NCBI RefSeq assembly: GCF_048773025.1
Contig: NC_133555.1
Span: forward strand, 58,227,206 to 58,291,205
DNA: 64,000 nucleotides
From: Camelus bactrianus
Taxonomy: Eukaryota > Chordata > Mammalia > Artiodactyla > Camelidae
Direction of reading: 5' to 3'
The position numbers were made by a program, and so were the translations under genes. Positions 1 to 9,684 of this stretch are shown here, one piece after another. Under the pieces are notes generated by a model that saw nothing but the letters and a program-made list of their open reading frames with translations, was not told where the DNA came from and searched no databases. The stretch's first letter is position 1; each line of letters opens with the position of its first letter.

Positions 1-2484
1 AGCTAGGTGAAGGGCGGCTTTCACACACACTTATCTCTCAGAACTGAGCATGTGGAGAGACGTTCGTTCATCTAGCACAAAGGGAACGATTGCAGGAGAA
101 AATTTTACTCTGGTTTCTCAGTCTGTTTCCTAGTGCCGGTTTGAAGTTCCTGCAGTTTTCAATCTAAAAACGATTTGGAGCTTGTACTTCCCCTATATAT
201 GTAAGGAGTGGAGTTTGCAACTGAAAAGAAACTTTGTGTTCCCAACCAGCTAGGTGAAGGACGGCTTTCAAACACACTTATCTCTCAGAAATGAGCATGT
301 GGAGAGACGTTCGTTCATCTAGCACAAAGGGAACGGTTTGCAGGAGAAACTTTTACTCTGGTTTCTCAGTCTGATTCCTAGTGCCGGTTTGAAGTTCCTG
401 CAGTTTTCACTGTAAAACCGAGTTGGAGCTGGTACCTCCCCATATATATGTATGGAGTGGAGTTTGCAACTGAAAAGAAACTTTGTGTTCCCAACAAGCT
501 AGGTGAAGAACGGCTTTCACACACAATTTTCTCTCAGAACTGAGTATGTGGAGAGACGTTCGTTCATCTAGCACAAAGGGAATGGGTTGCAAGGGAAACT
601 TTTACTCTGGTTCTCAGTCTGATTCCTAGTGCCGGTTTGAAGTACCTGCAGATTTCACAGTAAAACCGAATTCTAGCTAGTACCTCCCCATATATATATA
701 TGGAGAGGAGTTTGCAACTGAAAAGAAATTTTGTGTTCCCAACAAGCTAGGTGAAGGATGGCTTTCACACACACTTATCTCTCAGAACTGAGCATGTGGA
801 GAGACGTTCGTTCATCTAGCACAAAGGGAATGGGTTGCAGGAGAAACTATTACTCTGCTTTCTCAGTCTGTTTCCTAGTGCCGGTTTGAAATTCCTGCAT
901 TTTCAGCTGTAAAACAGAGTTGGAGCTAGTACCTCCCCATATATATGTATGGAGTGGTGTTTGTAACTGAAAAGAAACTTTGTGTTCCCAACAAGCTAGG
1001 TGAAAGACGGCTTTCACACACACTTATCTCTCAGAACTGAGCATGTGGAGAGACGTTCGTTCATCTAGCACAAATGGAACGGGTTGCAGGAGAAACTTTC
1101 ATTCTGGTTTCTCAGTCTGTTTCCTAGTGCCGGTTTGACGTTCCTGCAATTTTCACTGTAAAACCGAGTTGGAGCTTTTACCTCCCCATATATATGTATG
1201 GAGTGGAGTTTGCAACTGAAAAGAAACTTTGTGTTCCCAACAAGCTAGATGAAGGACGGCTTTCACACACAATTTTCTCTCAGAACTGAGTATGTGGAGA
1301 GACGTTCGTTCATCTAGCACAAAGGGAATGGGTTGCAAGAGAAACTTTTACTCTGGTTCTAAGTCTGATTCCTAGTGCCGGTTTGAAGTACCTGCAGATT
1401 TCACAGTAAAACCGAATTCTAGCTAGTACCTCCCCATATATATATATGGAGAGGAGTTTGCAACTGAAAAGAAATTTTGTGTTCCCAACAAGCTAGGTGA
1501 AGGACGGCTTTCACACACACTTATCTCTCAGAACTGAGCATGTGGAGAGACGTTCGTTCATCTAGCACAAAGGGAATGGGTTGCAGGAGAAACTATTACT
1601 CTGCTTTCTCAGTCTGTTTCCTAGTGCCGGTTTGAAATTCCTGCAGTTTCAGCTGTAAAACAGAGTTGGAGCTAGTACCTCCCCATATATATGTATGGAG
1701 TGGAGTTTGTAACTGAAAAGAAACTTTGTGTTCCCAACAAGCTAGGTGAAAGACGGCTTTCACACACACTTATCTCTCAGAACTGAGTATGTGGAGAGTC
1801 GTTCGATCATCTAGAACAAAGGGAACGGGTTGCAGGAGAAACTTTTTCTCTGCTTTCTCATTCTGTTTCCTAGTGCCGGTTTGACGTTCCTGCAGTTTTC
1901 ACTGTAAAACCGAGTTGGAGCTTGTACCACCCCATATATATGTATGGAGTGGAGTTTGCAACTGGAAAGAAACTTTGTGTTCCCAACAAGCTAGGTGAAG
2001 GGCGGCTTTCACACACACGTATCTCTCAGAACTGAGCATGTGGAGAGACGTTCGTTCATCTAGCACAAAGGGAACGGTTGTAGGAGAAAGTTTTACTCTG
2101 GTTTCTCAGTCTGTTTCCTAGTGCCGGATTGAAGTTCCTGCAGTTTTCAATCTAAAAACGATTTGGAGCTTGTACCTCCCCTATATATGTATGGAGTATA
2201 ATTTGCAACTGAAAAGAAACTTTGTGTTCCCAACCAGCTAGGTGAAAGACGGCTTTCACACACACTTATCTCTCAGAACTGAGCATGTGGAGAGACGTTC
2301 GATCATCTAGCACAAAGGGAACGGGTTGCAGGAGAAACTTTTACTCTGCTTCCTCAGTCTGTTTCCTAGTGCTGGTTTGACGTTCCTGCAGTTTTCACTG
2401 TAAAACAGGGTTGGAGCTTGTACCTCCCCATATATATGTATGGAGTGGAGTTTGCAACTGAAAAGAAACTTTGTGTTCCCAACA
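1..2484. repeat. HOR domain 1, copy 1 (P-Q-R-S-T'-R-S-T-U-V)
   Basis: Ten monomers starting at 1, 248, 497, 745, 994, 1243, 1491, 1740, 1989 and 2236. Diagnostic types: P has AGGGCGG, CGATTGCAGG and CAATCTAAAAACG; Q has CGGTTTGCAGG and CTGGTACC; R has CAATTTTCTC, AATGGGTTGC and ACAGTAAAACCGAATTCTAG; S has AAACTATTACTCTGC and a TTTCAGCTG segment; T has GTCGTTCGATC and GTACCACCCC; U has CACGTATCTC, CGGTTGTAGG and GGAGTATAATTTGC; V has CTGCTTCCTC with GCTGGTTTGACG. Relative to the inferred 7-monomer order, this copy carries an extra three-monomer R-S-T block. The monomer at 994 is a T variant (AAACTTTCATTCTGG) that resembles the later W type. Confidence 0.82.
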
Positions 2485-4469
2485 AGCTAGGTGAAGGGCG
2501 GCTTTCACACACACTTATCTCTCAGAACTGAGCATGTGGAGAGACGTTCGTTCATCTAGCACAAAGGGAACGATTGCAGGAGAAAATTTTACTCTGGTTT
2601 CTCAGTCTGTTTCCTAGTGCCGGTTTGAAGTTCCTGCAGTTTTCAATCTAAAAACGATTTGGAGCTTGTACCTCCCCTATATATGTATGGAGTGGAGTTT
2701 GCAACTGAAAAGAAACTTTGTGTTCCCAACAAGCTAGGTGAAGAACGGCTTTCACACACAATTTTCTCTCAGAACTGAGTATGTGGAGAGACGTTCGTTC
2801 ATCTAGCACAAAGGGAATGGGTTGCAAGGGAAACTTTTACTCTGGTTCTCAGTCTGATTCCTAGTGCCGGTTTGAAGTACCTGCAGATTTCACAGTAAAA
2901 CCGAATTCTAGCTAGTACCTCCCCATATATATATATGGAGAGGAGTTTGCAACTGAAAAGAAATTTTGTGTTCCCAACAAGCTAGGTGAAGGATGGCTTT
3001 CACACACACTTATCTCTCAGAACTGAGCATGTGGAGAGACGTTCGTTCATCTAGCACAAAGGGAATGGGTTGCAGGAGAAACTATTACTCTGCTTTCTCA
3101 GTCTGTTTCCTAGTGCCGGTTTGAAATTCCTGCAGTTTCAGCTGTAAAACAGAGTTGGAGCTAGTACCTCCCCATATATATGTATGGAGTGGTGTTTGTA
3201 ACTGAAAAGAAACTTTGTGTTCCCAACAAGCTAGGTGAAAGACGGCTTTCACACACACTTATCTCTCAGAACTGAGTATGTGGAGAGTCGTTCGATCATC
3301 TAGAACAAAGGGAACGAGTTGCAGGAGAAACTTTTACTCTGCTTTCTCATTCTGTTTCCTAGTGCCGGTTTGACGTTCCTGCAGTTTTCACTGTAAAACC
3401 GAGTTGGAGCTTGTACCACCCCATATATATGTATGGAGTGGAGTTTGCAACTGGAAAGAAACTTTGTGTTCCCAACAAGCTAGGTGAAGTGCGGCTTTCA
3501 CACACACGTATCTCTCAGAACTGAGCATGTGGAGAGACGTTCGTTCATCTAGCACAAAGGGAACGGTTGTAGGAGAAACTTTTACTCTGGTTTCTCAGTC
3601 TGTTTCCTAGTGCCGGATTGAAGTTCCTGCAGTTTTCAATCTAAAAACGATTTGGAGCTTGTACCTCCCCTATATATGTATGGAGTATAATTTGCAACTG
3701 AAAAGAAACTTTGTGTTCCCAACCAGCTAGGTGAAGGACGGCTTTCACACACACTTATCTCTCAGAACTGAGCATGTGGAGAGACGTTCGATCATCTAGC
3801 AAAAAGGGAACGGGTTGCAGGAGAAACTTTTACTCTGCTTCCTCAGTCTGTTTCCTAGTGATGGTTTGACGTTCCTGCAGTTTTCACTGTAAAACAGAGT
3901 TGGAGCTTGTACCTCCCCATATATATGTATGGAGTGGAGTTTGCAACTGAAAAGAAACTTTGTGTTCCCAACAAGCTAGGTGAAGGGCGGCTTTCACACA
4001 CACGTATCTCTCAGAACTGAGCATGTGGAGAGACGTTCGTTCATCTAGCACAAAGGGAACGGTTGTAGGAGAAACTTTTACTCTGGTTTCTCAGTCTGTT
4101 TCCTAGTGCCGGATTGAAGTTCCTGCAGTTTTCAATCTAAAAACGATTTGGAGCTTGTACCTCCCCTATATATGTATGGAGTATAATTTGCAACTGAAAA
4201 GAAACTTTGTGTTCCCAACCAGCTAGGTGAAAGACGGCTTTCACACACACTTATCTCTCAGAACTGAGCATGTGGAGAGACGTTCGATCATCTAGCACAA
4301 AGGGAACGGGTTGCAGGAGAAACTTTTACTCTGCTTCCTCAGTCTGTTTCCTAGTGCTGGTTTGACGTTCCTGCAGTTTTCACTGTAAAACAGTGTTGGA
4401 GCTTGTACCTCCCCATATATATGTATGGAGTGGAGTTTGCAACTGAAAAGAAACTTTGTGTTCCCAACA
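2485..4469. repeat. HOR domain 1, copy 2 (P-R-S-T-U-V-U-V)
   Basis: Eight monomers starting at 2485, 2732, 2980, 3229, 3478, 3725, 3974 and 4221. Compared with the inferred P-Q-R-S-T-U-V order, Q is missing and the U-V pair is doubled. The two U-V pairs (3478-3973 and 3974-4469) are close to identical; the first has AGTGCGG and GTGATGG where the second has AGGGCGG and GTGCTGG. Whole-monomer loss and gain with phase kept is the expected result of out-of-register exchange. Confidence 0.82.
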
Positions 4470-5711
4470 AGCTAGGTGAAGGGCGGCTTTCACACACACT
4501 TATCTCTCAGAACTGAGCATGTGGAGAGACGTTCGTTCATCTAGCACAAAGGGAACGATTGCAGGAGAAAATTTTACTCTGGTTTCTCAGTCTGTTTCCT
4601 AGTGCCGGTTTGAAGTTCCTGCAGTTTTCAATCTAAAAACGATTTGGAGCTTGTACCTCCCCTATATATGTAAGGAGTGGAGTTTGCAACTGAAAAGAAA
4701 CTTTGTGTTCCCAACCAGCTAGGTGAAGGACGGCTTTCAAACACACTTATCTCTCAGAAATGAGCATGTGGAGAGACGTTCGTTCATCTAGCACAAAGGG
4801 AACGGTTTGCAGGAGAAACTTTTACTCTGGTTTCTCAGTCTGATTCCTAGTGCCGGTTTGAAGTTCCTGCAGTTTTCACTGTAAAACCGAGTTGGAGCTG
4901 GTACCTCCCCGTATATATGTATGGAGTGGAGTTTGCAACTGAAAAGAAACTTTGTGTTCCCAACAAGCTAGGTGAAGAACGGCTTTCACACACAATTTTC
5001 TCTCAGAACTGAGTATGTGGAGAGACGTTCGTTCATCTAGCACAAAGGGAATGGGTTGCAAGGGAAACTTTTACTCTGGTTCTCAGTCTGATTCCTAGTG
5101 CCGGTTTGAAGTACCTGCAGATTTCACAGTAAAACCGAATTCTAGCTAGTACCTCCCCATATATATATATGGAGAGGAGTTTGCAACTGAAAAGAAATTT
5201 TGTGTTCCCAACAAGCTAGGTGAAGGATGGCCTTCACACACACTTATCTCTCAGAACTGAGCATGTGGAGAGACGTTCGTTCATCTAGCACAAAGGGAAT
5301 GGGTTGCAGGAGAAACTATTACTCTGCTTTCTCAGTCTGTTTCCTAGTGCCGGTTTGAAATTCCTGCAGTTTCAGCTGTAAAACAGAGTTGGAGCTAGTA
5401 CCTCCCCATATATATGTATGGAGTGGTGTTTGTAACTGAAAAGAAACTTTGTGTTCCCAACAAGCTAGGTGAAAGACGGCTTTCACACACACTTATCTCT
5501 CAGAACTGAGTATGTGGAGAGTCGTTCGATCATCTAGAACAAAGGGAACGAGTTGCAGGAGAAACTTTTACTCTGCTTTCTCATTCTGTTTCCTAGTGCC
5601 GGTTTGACGTTCCTGCAGTTTTCACTGTAAAACCGAGTTGGAGCTTGTACCACCCCATATATATGTATGGAGTGGAGTTTGCAACTGGAAAGAAACTTTG
5701 TGTTCCCAACA
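4470..5711. repeat. HOR domain 1, copy 3 (P-Q-R-S-T)
   Basis: Five monomers starting at 4470, 4717, 4966, 5214 and 5463. The first four match those starting at 1, 248, 497 and 745 at a spacing of 4469 bp (18 monomers) with few differences, for example GTATATATG for ATATATATG near 4911. The U-V pair is absent, and the block passes straight into another P monomer at 5712, giving a local period of 1242 bp. Confidence 0.82.
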
Positions 5712-6455
5712 AGCTAGGTGAAGGGCGGCTTTCACACACACTTATCTCTCAGAACTGAGCATGTGGAGAGACGTTCGTTCATCTAGCACAAAGGGAACGA
5801 TTGCAGAAGAAAATTTTACTCTGGTTTCTCAGTCTGTTTACTAGTGCCGGTTTGAAGTTCCTGCAGTTTTCAATCTAAAAACGATTTGGAGCTTGTACCT
5901 CCCCTATATATGTAAGGAGTGGAGTTTGCAACTGAAAAGAAACTTTGTGTTCCCAACCAGCTAGGTGAAGGACGGCTTTCACACACACTTATCTCTCAGA
6001 AATGAGCATGTGGAGAGACGTTCGTTCATCTAGCACAAAGGGAACGGTTTGCAGGAGAAACTTTTACTCTGGTTTCTCAGTCTGATTCCTAGTGCCGGTT
6101 TGAAGTTCCTGCAGTTTTCACTGTAAAACCGAGTTGGAGCTGGTACCTCCCCATATATATGTATGGAGTGGAGTTTGCAACTGAAAAGAAACTTTGTGTT
6201 CCCAACAAGCTAGGTGAAGAACGGCTTTCACACACAATTTTCTCTCAGAACTGAGTATGTGGAGAGACGTTCGTTCATCTAGCACAAAAGGAATGGGTTG
6301 CAAGGGAAACTTTTACTCTGGTTCTCCGTCTGATTCCTAGTGCCGGTTTGAAGTACCTGCAGATTTCACAGTAAAACCGAATTCTAGCTAGAACCTCCCC
6401 ATATATATATATGGAGAGGAGATTGCAACTGAAAAGAAATTTTGTGTTCCCAACA
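5712..6455. repeat. HOR domain 1, copy 4, truncated (P-Q-R)
   Basis: Three monomers starting at 5712, 5959 and 6208 repeat the P, Q and R types. The next monomer (6456) begins like S, with the AAACTATTACTCTGC segment, but ends with TTTTCTCTGTAAAACCTTG, as in the S copies of domain 3. This marks the edge of the first HOR domain. Confidence 0.75.
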
Positions 6456-7733
6456 AGCTAGGTGAAGAATGGCTTTCACACACACTTATCTCTCAGAACT
6501 GAGCATGTGGAGAGACGTTCGTTCATCTAGCACAAAGGGAACGGGTTGCAGGAGAAACTATTACTCTGCTTTCTCAGTCTGTTTCCTAGTGCCGGTTTGA
6601 AGTTCCTGCAGTTTTCTCTGTAAAACCTTGTTGGAGCTAGTACCTCCCCATATATATGTATGGAATGGAGTTTGCAACTGAAAAGAAACTTTGTGTTCCC
6701 AACAAGCTAGCTGATGGACGGCTTTCACACACACATATCGCTCAGAACTGAGCATGTGGAGAGGCGTTCGTTCATCTAGCACAAAGGGAACGGGTTGTAG
6801 GAGAAACTTTTACTCTGGTTTCTCAGTCTGATTCCTAGTGCCGGATTGAAGTTCCTGCAGTTTTCACTGTAAAACCGAGTTGGAGCTGGTACCTCCCCAT
6901 ATATATGTAAGGAGTGGAGATTGCAAATGAAAAGAAACTTTGAGTTCCCAACAAGCTAGGTGAAGGACGGCTTTCACACACACTTATCTCACAGAAATGA
7001 GCATGTGGAGAGACGTTCGTTCATCTAGCACAAAGGGAACGGGTTGCAGGTGTAACATTTACTCTGGTTTCTCAGTCTGATTCCTAGTGACGGTAAGAAG
7101 TTCCTGCACTTTTCACTGTAAAACCGAGTTGGAGCTAGTACCTCCCCATATATATGTATGGAGTGGAGTTTGCAACTGAAAAGAAACTTTGTGTTCCCAA
7201 CAAGCTAGGTGAAGAACGGCTTTCACACACCTTTATTTCTCAGAACTGAGCATGTGGAGAGATGTTCGTTCATCTAGCACAAAGGGAACGGGTTCCAGGA
7301 GAAACTTTTACTCTGCTTTCTCAGTCTGTTTCCTAGTGCCGGTTTGAATTTCCTGCAGTTTACTCTGTAATACCGAGTTGGAGCTAGTACCTCCCCATAT
7401 ATATGAATGGATTGGAGTTTGCAACTAAAAATTAACTATGTGTTCCCAACAATCTAGGTGAAGGACGGCTTTCACACACACTTATCTCTCAGAACTGAGC
7501 ATGTGGAGAGACGTTCGTTCATCTAGCACAATGGGAACGGGTTGCAGGAGAAAGTTTTGCTCTGCTTCCTCATTCTGTTTCCTAGTGCCGGTTTGAATTT
7601 CCTGCAGTTTTCACTGTAAAACAGAGTTGGAGCTAGTACCTCCCCATATATATGTATGGATAGGAATTTGCAACTGAAAAGAAACTTTTTGTTCTCAAGG
7701 AGCAAGGTGAAAGACGGCTTTCACACACACTTA

Positions 7734-7760
7734 TCTCTCAGAACTGAGCATGTGGAGAGA
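7734..7760. other. Nested inverted repeat TCTCTC/GAGAGA with CTCAG/CTGAG (representative copy)
   Basis: TCTCTC (7734-7739) can pair with GAGAGA (7755-7760). Alternatively, the inner CTCAG (7737-7741) can pair with CTGAG (7744-7748) across AA. The two folds share bases and exclude each other. The arrangement is present in most monomers. Variants such as TCTCTGAGAAATGAG (around 17913-17927) break an arm without a matching change on the other side, so strict selection for the hairpin is not supported. Confidence 0.6.
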
Positions 7761-7836
7761 CGTTCGTTCATCAAGCCAAAGGGAACGGGTTGCAGGAAAA
7801 ACTTTTACTCTGGTTTCTCAGTCTGTTTCCTAGTGC

Positions 7837-7872
7837 CGGTTTGAAATTCCTGCAGTTTTCACTGTAAAACCG
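7837..7872. other. CGGTTT/AAACCG inverted repeat around PstI site (representative copy)
   Basis: The 6-bp arms CGGTTT (7837-7842) and AAACCG (7867-7872) are separated by 24 bases holding CTGCAG (7850-7855). The left arm is very stable across the array. The right arm is often AAACAG, with no compensating change, so the symmetry may be incidental. The PstI site itself is the practical landmark: digestion should release a ladder of about 248 bp. Confidence 0.5.
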
Positions 7873-7873
7873 A

Positions 7874-7922
7874 GTTGGAGCTAGTACCTCCCCATATATA
7901 TGTATGGAGTGGAGTTTGCAAC
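7874..7922. other. AT-rich dyad symmetry (representative copy)
   Basis: Arms GTTG (7874-7877) and CAAC (7919-7922) enclose CTCC (7888-7891) and GGAG (7906-7909), which in turn enclose the 16-bp near-palindrome CCATATATATGTATGG (7892-7907, one mismatched pair). All are centred close to 7898-7900. The arrangement recurs in most monomers. In R-type monomers, for example the one starting at 497, the core becomes CCATATATATATATGG, a perfect palindrome. In P, U and c types the left side is CCCCTATATATG and the symmetry is weaker. Other centromeric satellites are known to be rich in dyads able to form non-B DNA; a role here is inference. Confidence 0.7.
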
Positions 7923-9684
7923 TGAAAAGAAACTTTGTGTTCCCAACAAGCTAGGTGAAGGACGGCTTTCACACACAATTTTCTCTCAGAACTGAGCATG
8001 TGGAGAGACGTTCGTTCATCTAGGACAAAGGGAACGGGTGGCAAGTGAAACTTTTACTCTGGTTCTCAGTCTGATTCATACTGCCGGTTTGAAGTACCTG
8101 CAGTTTTCACTGTAAAACCGAGTTGGAGCTAGTTCCTCCCCATATATATGTGTGGAGTGGAGTTTGCAACTGAAAAGAAACTTTGTGTTCCCAACAAGCT
8201 AGGTGAAGGACGGCTTTCACACACACTTATCTCTCAGACCTGAGCATGTGGAGAGACGTTCGTTCATCTAGCACAAAATGAACGGGTTGGAGGAGAAACT
8301 TTTACTCTGGTTTCTCTGTCTGCTTCCTAGTGCCGGTTTGAAGTTCCTGCAGTTTTCACTGTAAAACCGAGTTGGAGCTAGTACCTCCCCATATATATGT
8401 ATGGAGTGGGATTGGCAAGTGGAAAGAAACTTTGTGTTCCCAACAAGCTAGGTGAAGGGCGGCTTTCACACACACTTATCTCTCAGAACTGAGCATGTGG
8501 AGAGACGTTCGTTCATCTAGCACAAAGGGAAAAATTGCAGGAGAAAATTTTACTCTGGTTTCACAGTCTGTTTCCTAGTGCCGGTTTTAAGTTCCTGCAG
8601 TTTTCAATCTAAAAACGATTTGGAGCTTGTACCTCCCCTATATATGTAAGGAGTGGAGTTTGCAACTGAAAAGAAACTTTGTGTTCCCAACCAGCTAGGT
8701 GAAGGACGGCTTTCACACACACTTATCTCTCAGACCTGAGCATGTGGAGAGACGTTCGTTCATCTAGCACAAAATGAACGGGTTGCAGGAGAAACTTTTA
8801 CTCTGCATTCTCAGTCTGTTTCCTAGTGCCGGTTTGAAGATCCTGCAGTTTTCTATGTAAAACAGTGTTGGAGCTAATACCTCCCCATATATATGTATGG
8901 ATTGGAGTTTGCTACTGAAAAGAAACTTTTTGTTCCCAAGGAGCTAGGGGAAGGACGGCTTTCACACACACTTATCTCTCAGAACTGAGCATGTGGAGAG
9001 ACGTTCGTTCATCAAGCCAAAGGGAACGGGTTGCAGGAGGAACTTTTATTCTGGTTTCTCAGTCTGTTTCCTAGTGCCAGTTTGAAGTTCCTGCAGTTTT
9101 CACTGTAAAACAGATTTGGAGCTAGTACCTCCCCATATATATGTATGGAGTGGAGTTTGCAACTGAAAAGAAACTTTGTGTTCCCAACAAGCTAGGTGAA
9201 GAACGGCTTTCACACACAATTTTCTCTCAGAACTGAGTATGTGGAGAGACGTTCGTTCATCTAGCACAAAGGGAATGGGTTGCAAGAGAAACTTTTACTC
9301 TGGTTCTCAGTCTGATTCCTAGTGCCGGTTTGAAGTACCTGCAGATTTCACAGTAAAACAGAATTCTAGCTAGTACCTCCCCATATATATATATGGAGAG
9401 GGGTTTGCAACTGAAAAGAAATTTTGTGTTCCCAACAAGCTAGGTGAAGGACGGCTTTCACACACACTTATCTCTCAGAACTGAGCATGTGGAGAGACGT
9501 TCGTTCATCTAGCACAAAGGGAACGGTTGTTGGAGAAACTTTTACTCTGGTTTCTCAGTCTGTTTCCTAGTGCCGGATTGAAGTTCCTGCAGTTTTCAAT
9601 CTAAAAACGATTTGGAGCTTGTACCTCCCCTAAATATGTATGGAGTATAATTTGCAACTGAAAAGAAACTTTGTGTTCCCAACC

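Larger units (their letters stand above)
7701..7948. repeat. Reference monomer (used to place internal motifs)
   Basis: One 248-bp monomer chosen to show the internal layout. In order it holds: the AG(C/A)-AGGTGAA start; a CA-rich run (7721-7730); a nested dyad (7734-7760); the segment CGTTCGTTCATC, followed here by a variant AAGCC in place of TAGCAC; GGGAACGGGTTGCAGG; the block CAGTCTGTTTCCTAGTGCC; a CGGTTT/AAACCG dyad (7837-7872) enclosing a PstI site at 7850-7855; and the AT-rich dyad (7874-7922). It ends in CTGAAAAGAAACTTTGTGTT before the next copy. Most monomers follow this order and differ by scattered substitutions and 1-2 base indels. Confidence 0.9.
6456..9684. repeat. Mixed, more divergent monomers between HOR domains
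   Basis: Thirteen monomers starting at 6456, 6705, 6954, 7203, 7452, 7701, 7949, 8197, 8446, 8693, 8942, 9190 and 9438. They do not form a repeated block here, but many are singletons of types seen in blocks elsewhere. 6705 (GATGGACGG, CATATCGCTC) matches monomers at 21852 and 24335. 8446 is a P type. 9190 is an R type. 9438 is U-like (CGGTTGTTGG, GGAGTATAATTTGC). 7203, 7452 and 7701 resemble members of the following 10-monomer unit. The stretch looks like a reservoir or older version of the flanking HORs. No gene or insertion was found. Confidence 0.75.

Noticed and set aside
21-31. CACACACAC as a microsatellite
   Set aside because: It is only four to five CA units, fixed at one place in every monomer, so it belongs to the satellite unit.
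61-90. Possible CENP-B box (TTCG...CGGG half-motifs)
   Set aside because: TTCG and CGGG are both present, but CGGG lies 24 bases after TTCG (start to start) instead of 11, and the central A is absent, so the required NTTCGNNNNANNCGGGN pattern is not met. No match was seen on the other strand.
136-152. Resemblance of GGTTTGAAGTTCC to a Pol III B box, suggesting a tRNA-derived SINE origin
   Set aside because: The match needs a two-base insertion and a C-to-T change, and no A box lies at a suitable distance upstream.
203-222. TATATATG core as a promoter TATA box
   Set aside because: It occurs in almost every monomer as part of the dyad and has no associated gene or initiator. It is better explained as a feature of the satellite.
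407-592. Open frames of 60-91 codons on both strands, such as those at 407-592, 10838-11023 and 45663-45845, with nearly identical translations
   Set aside because: They recur at monomer or HOR spacing, occur on both strands of the same monomer and shift frame because the period is not a multiple of 3. They follow the repeat, not selection for a protein. No domain or codon pattern was seen.
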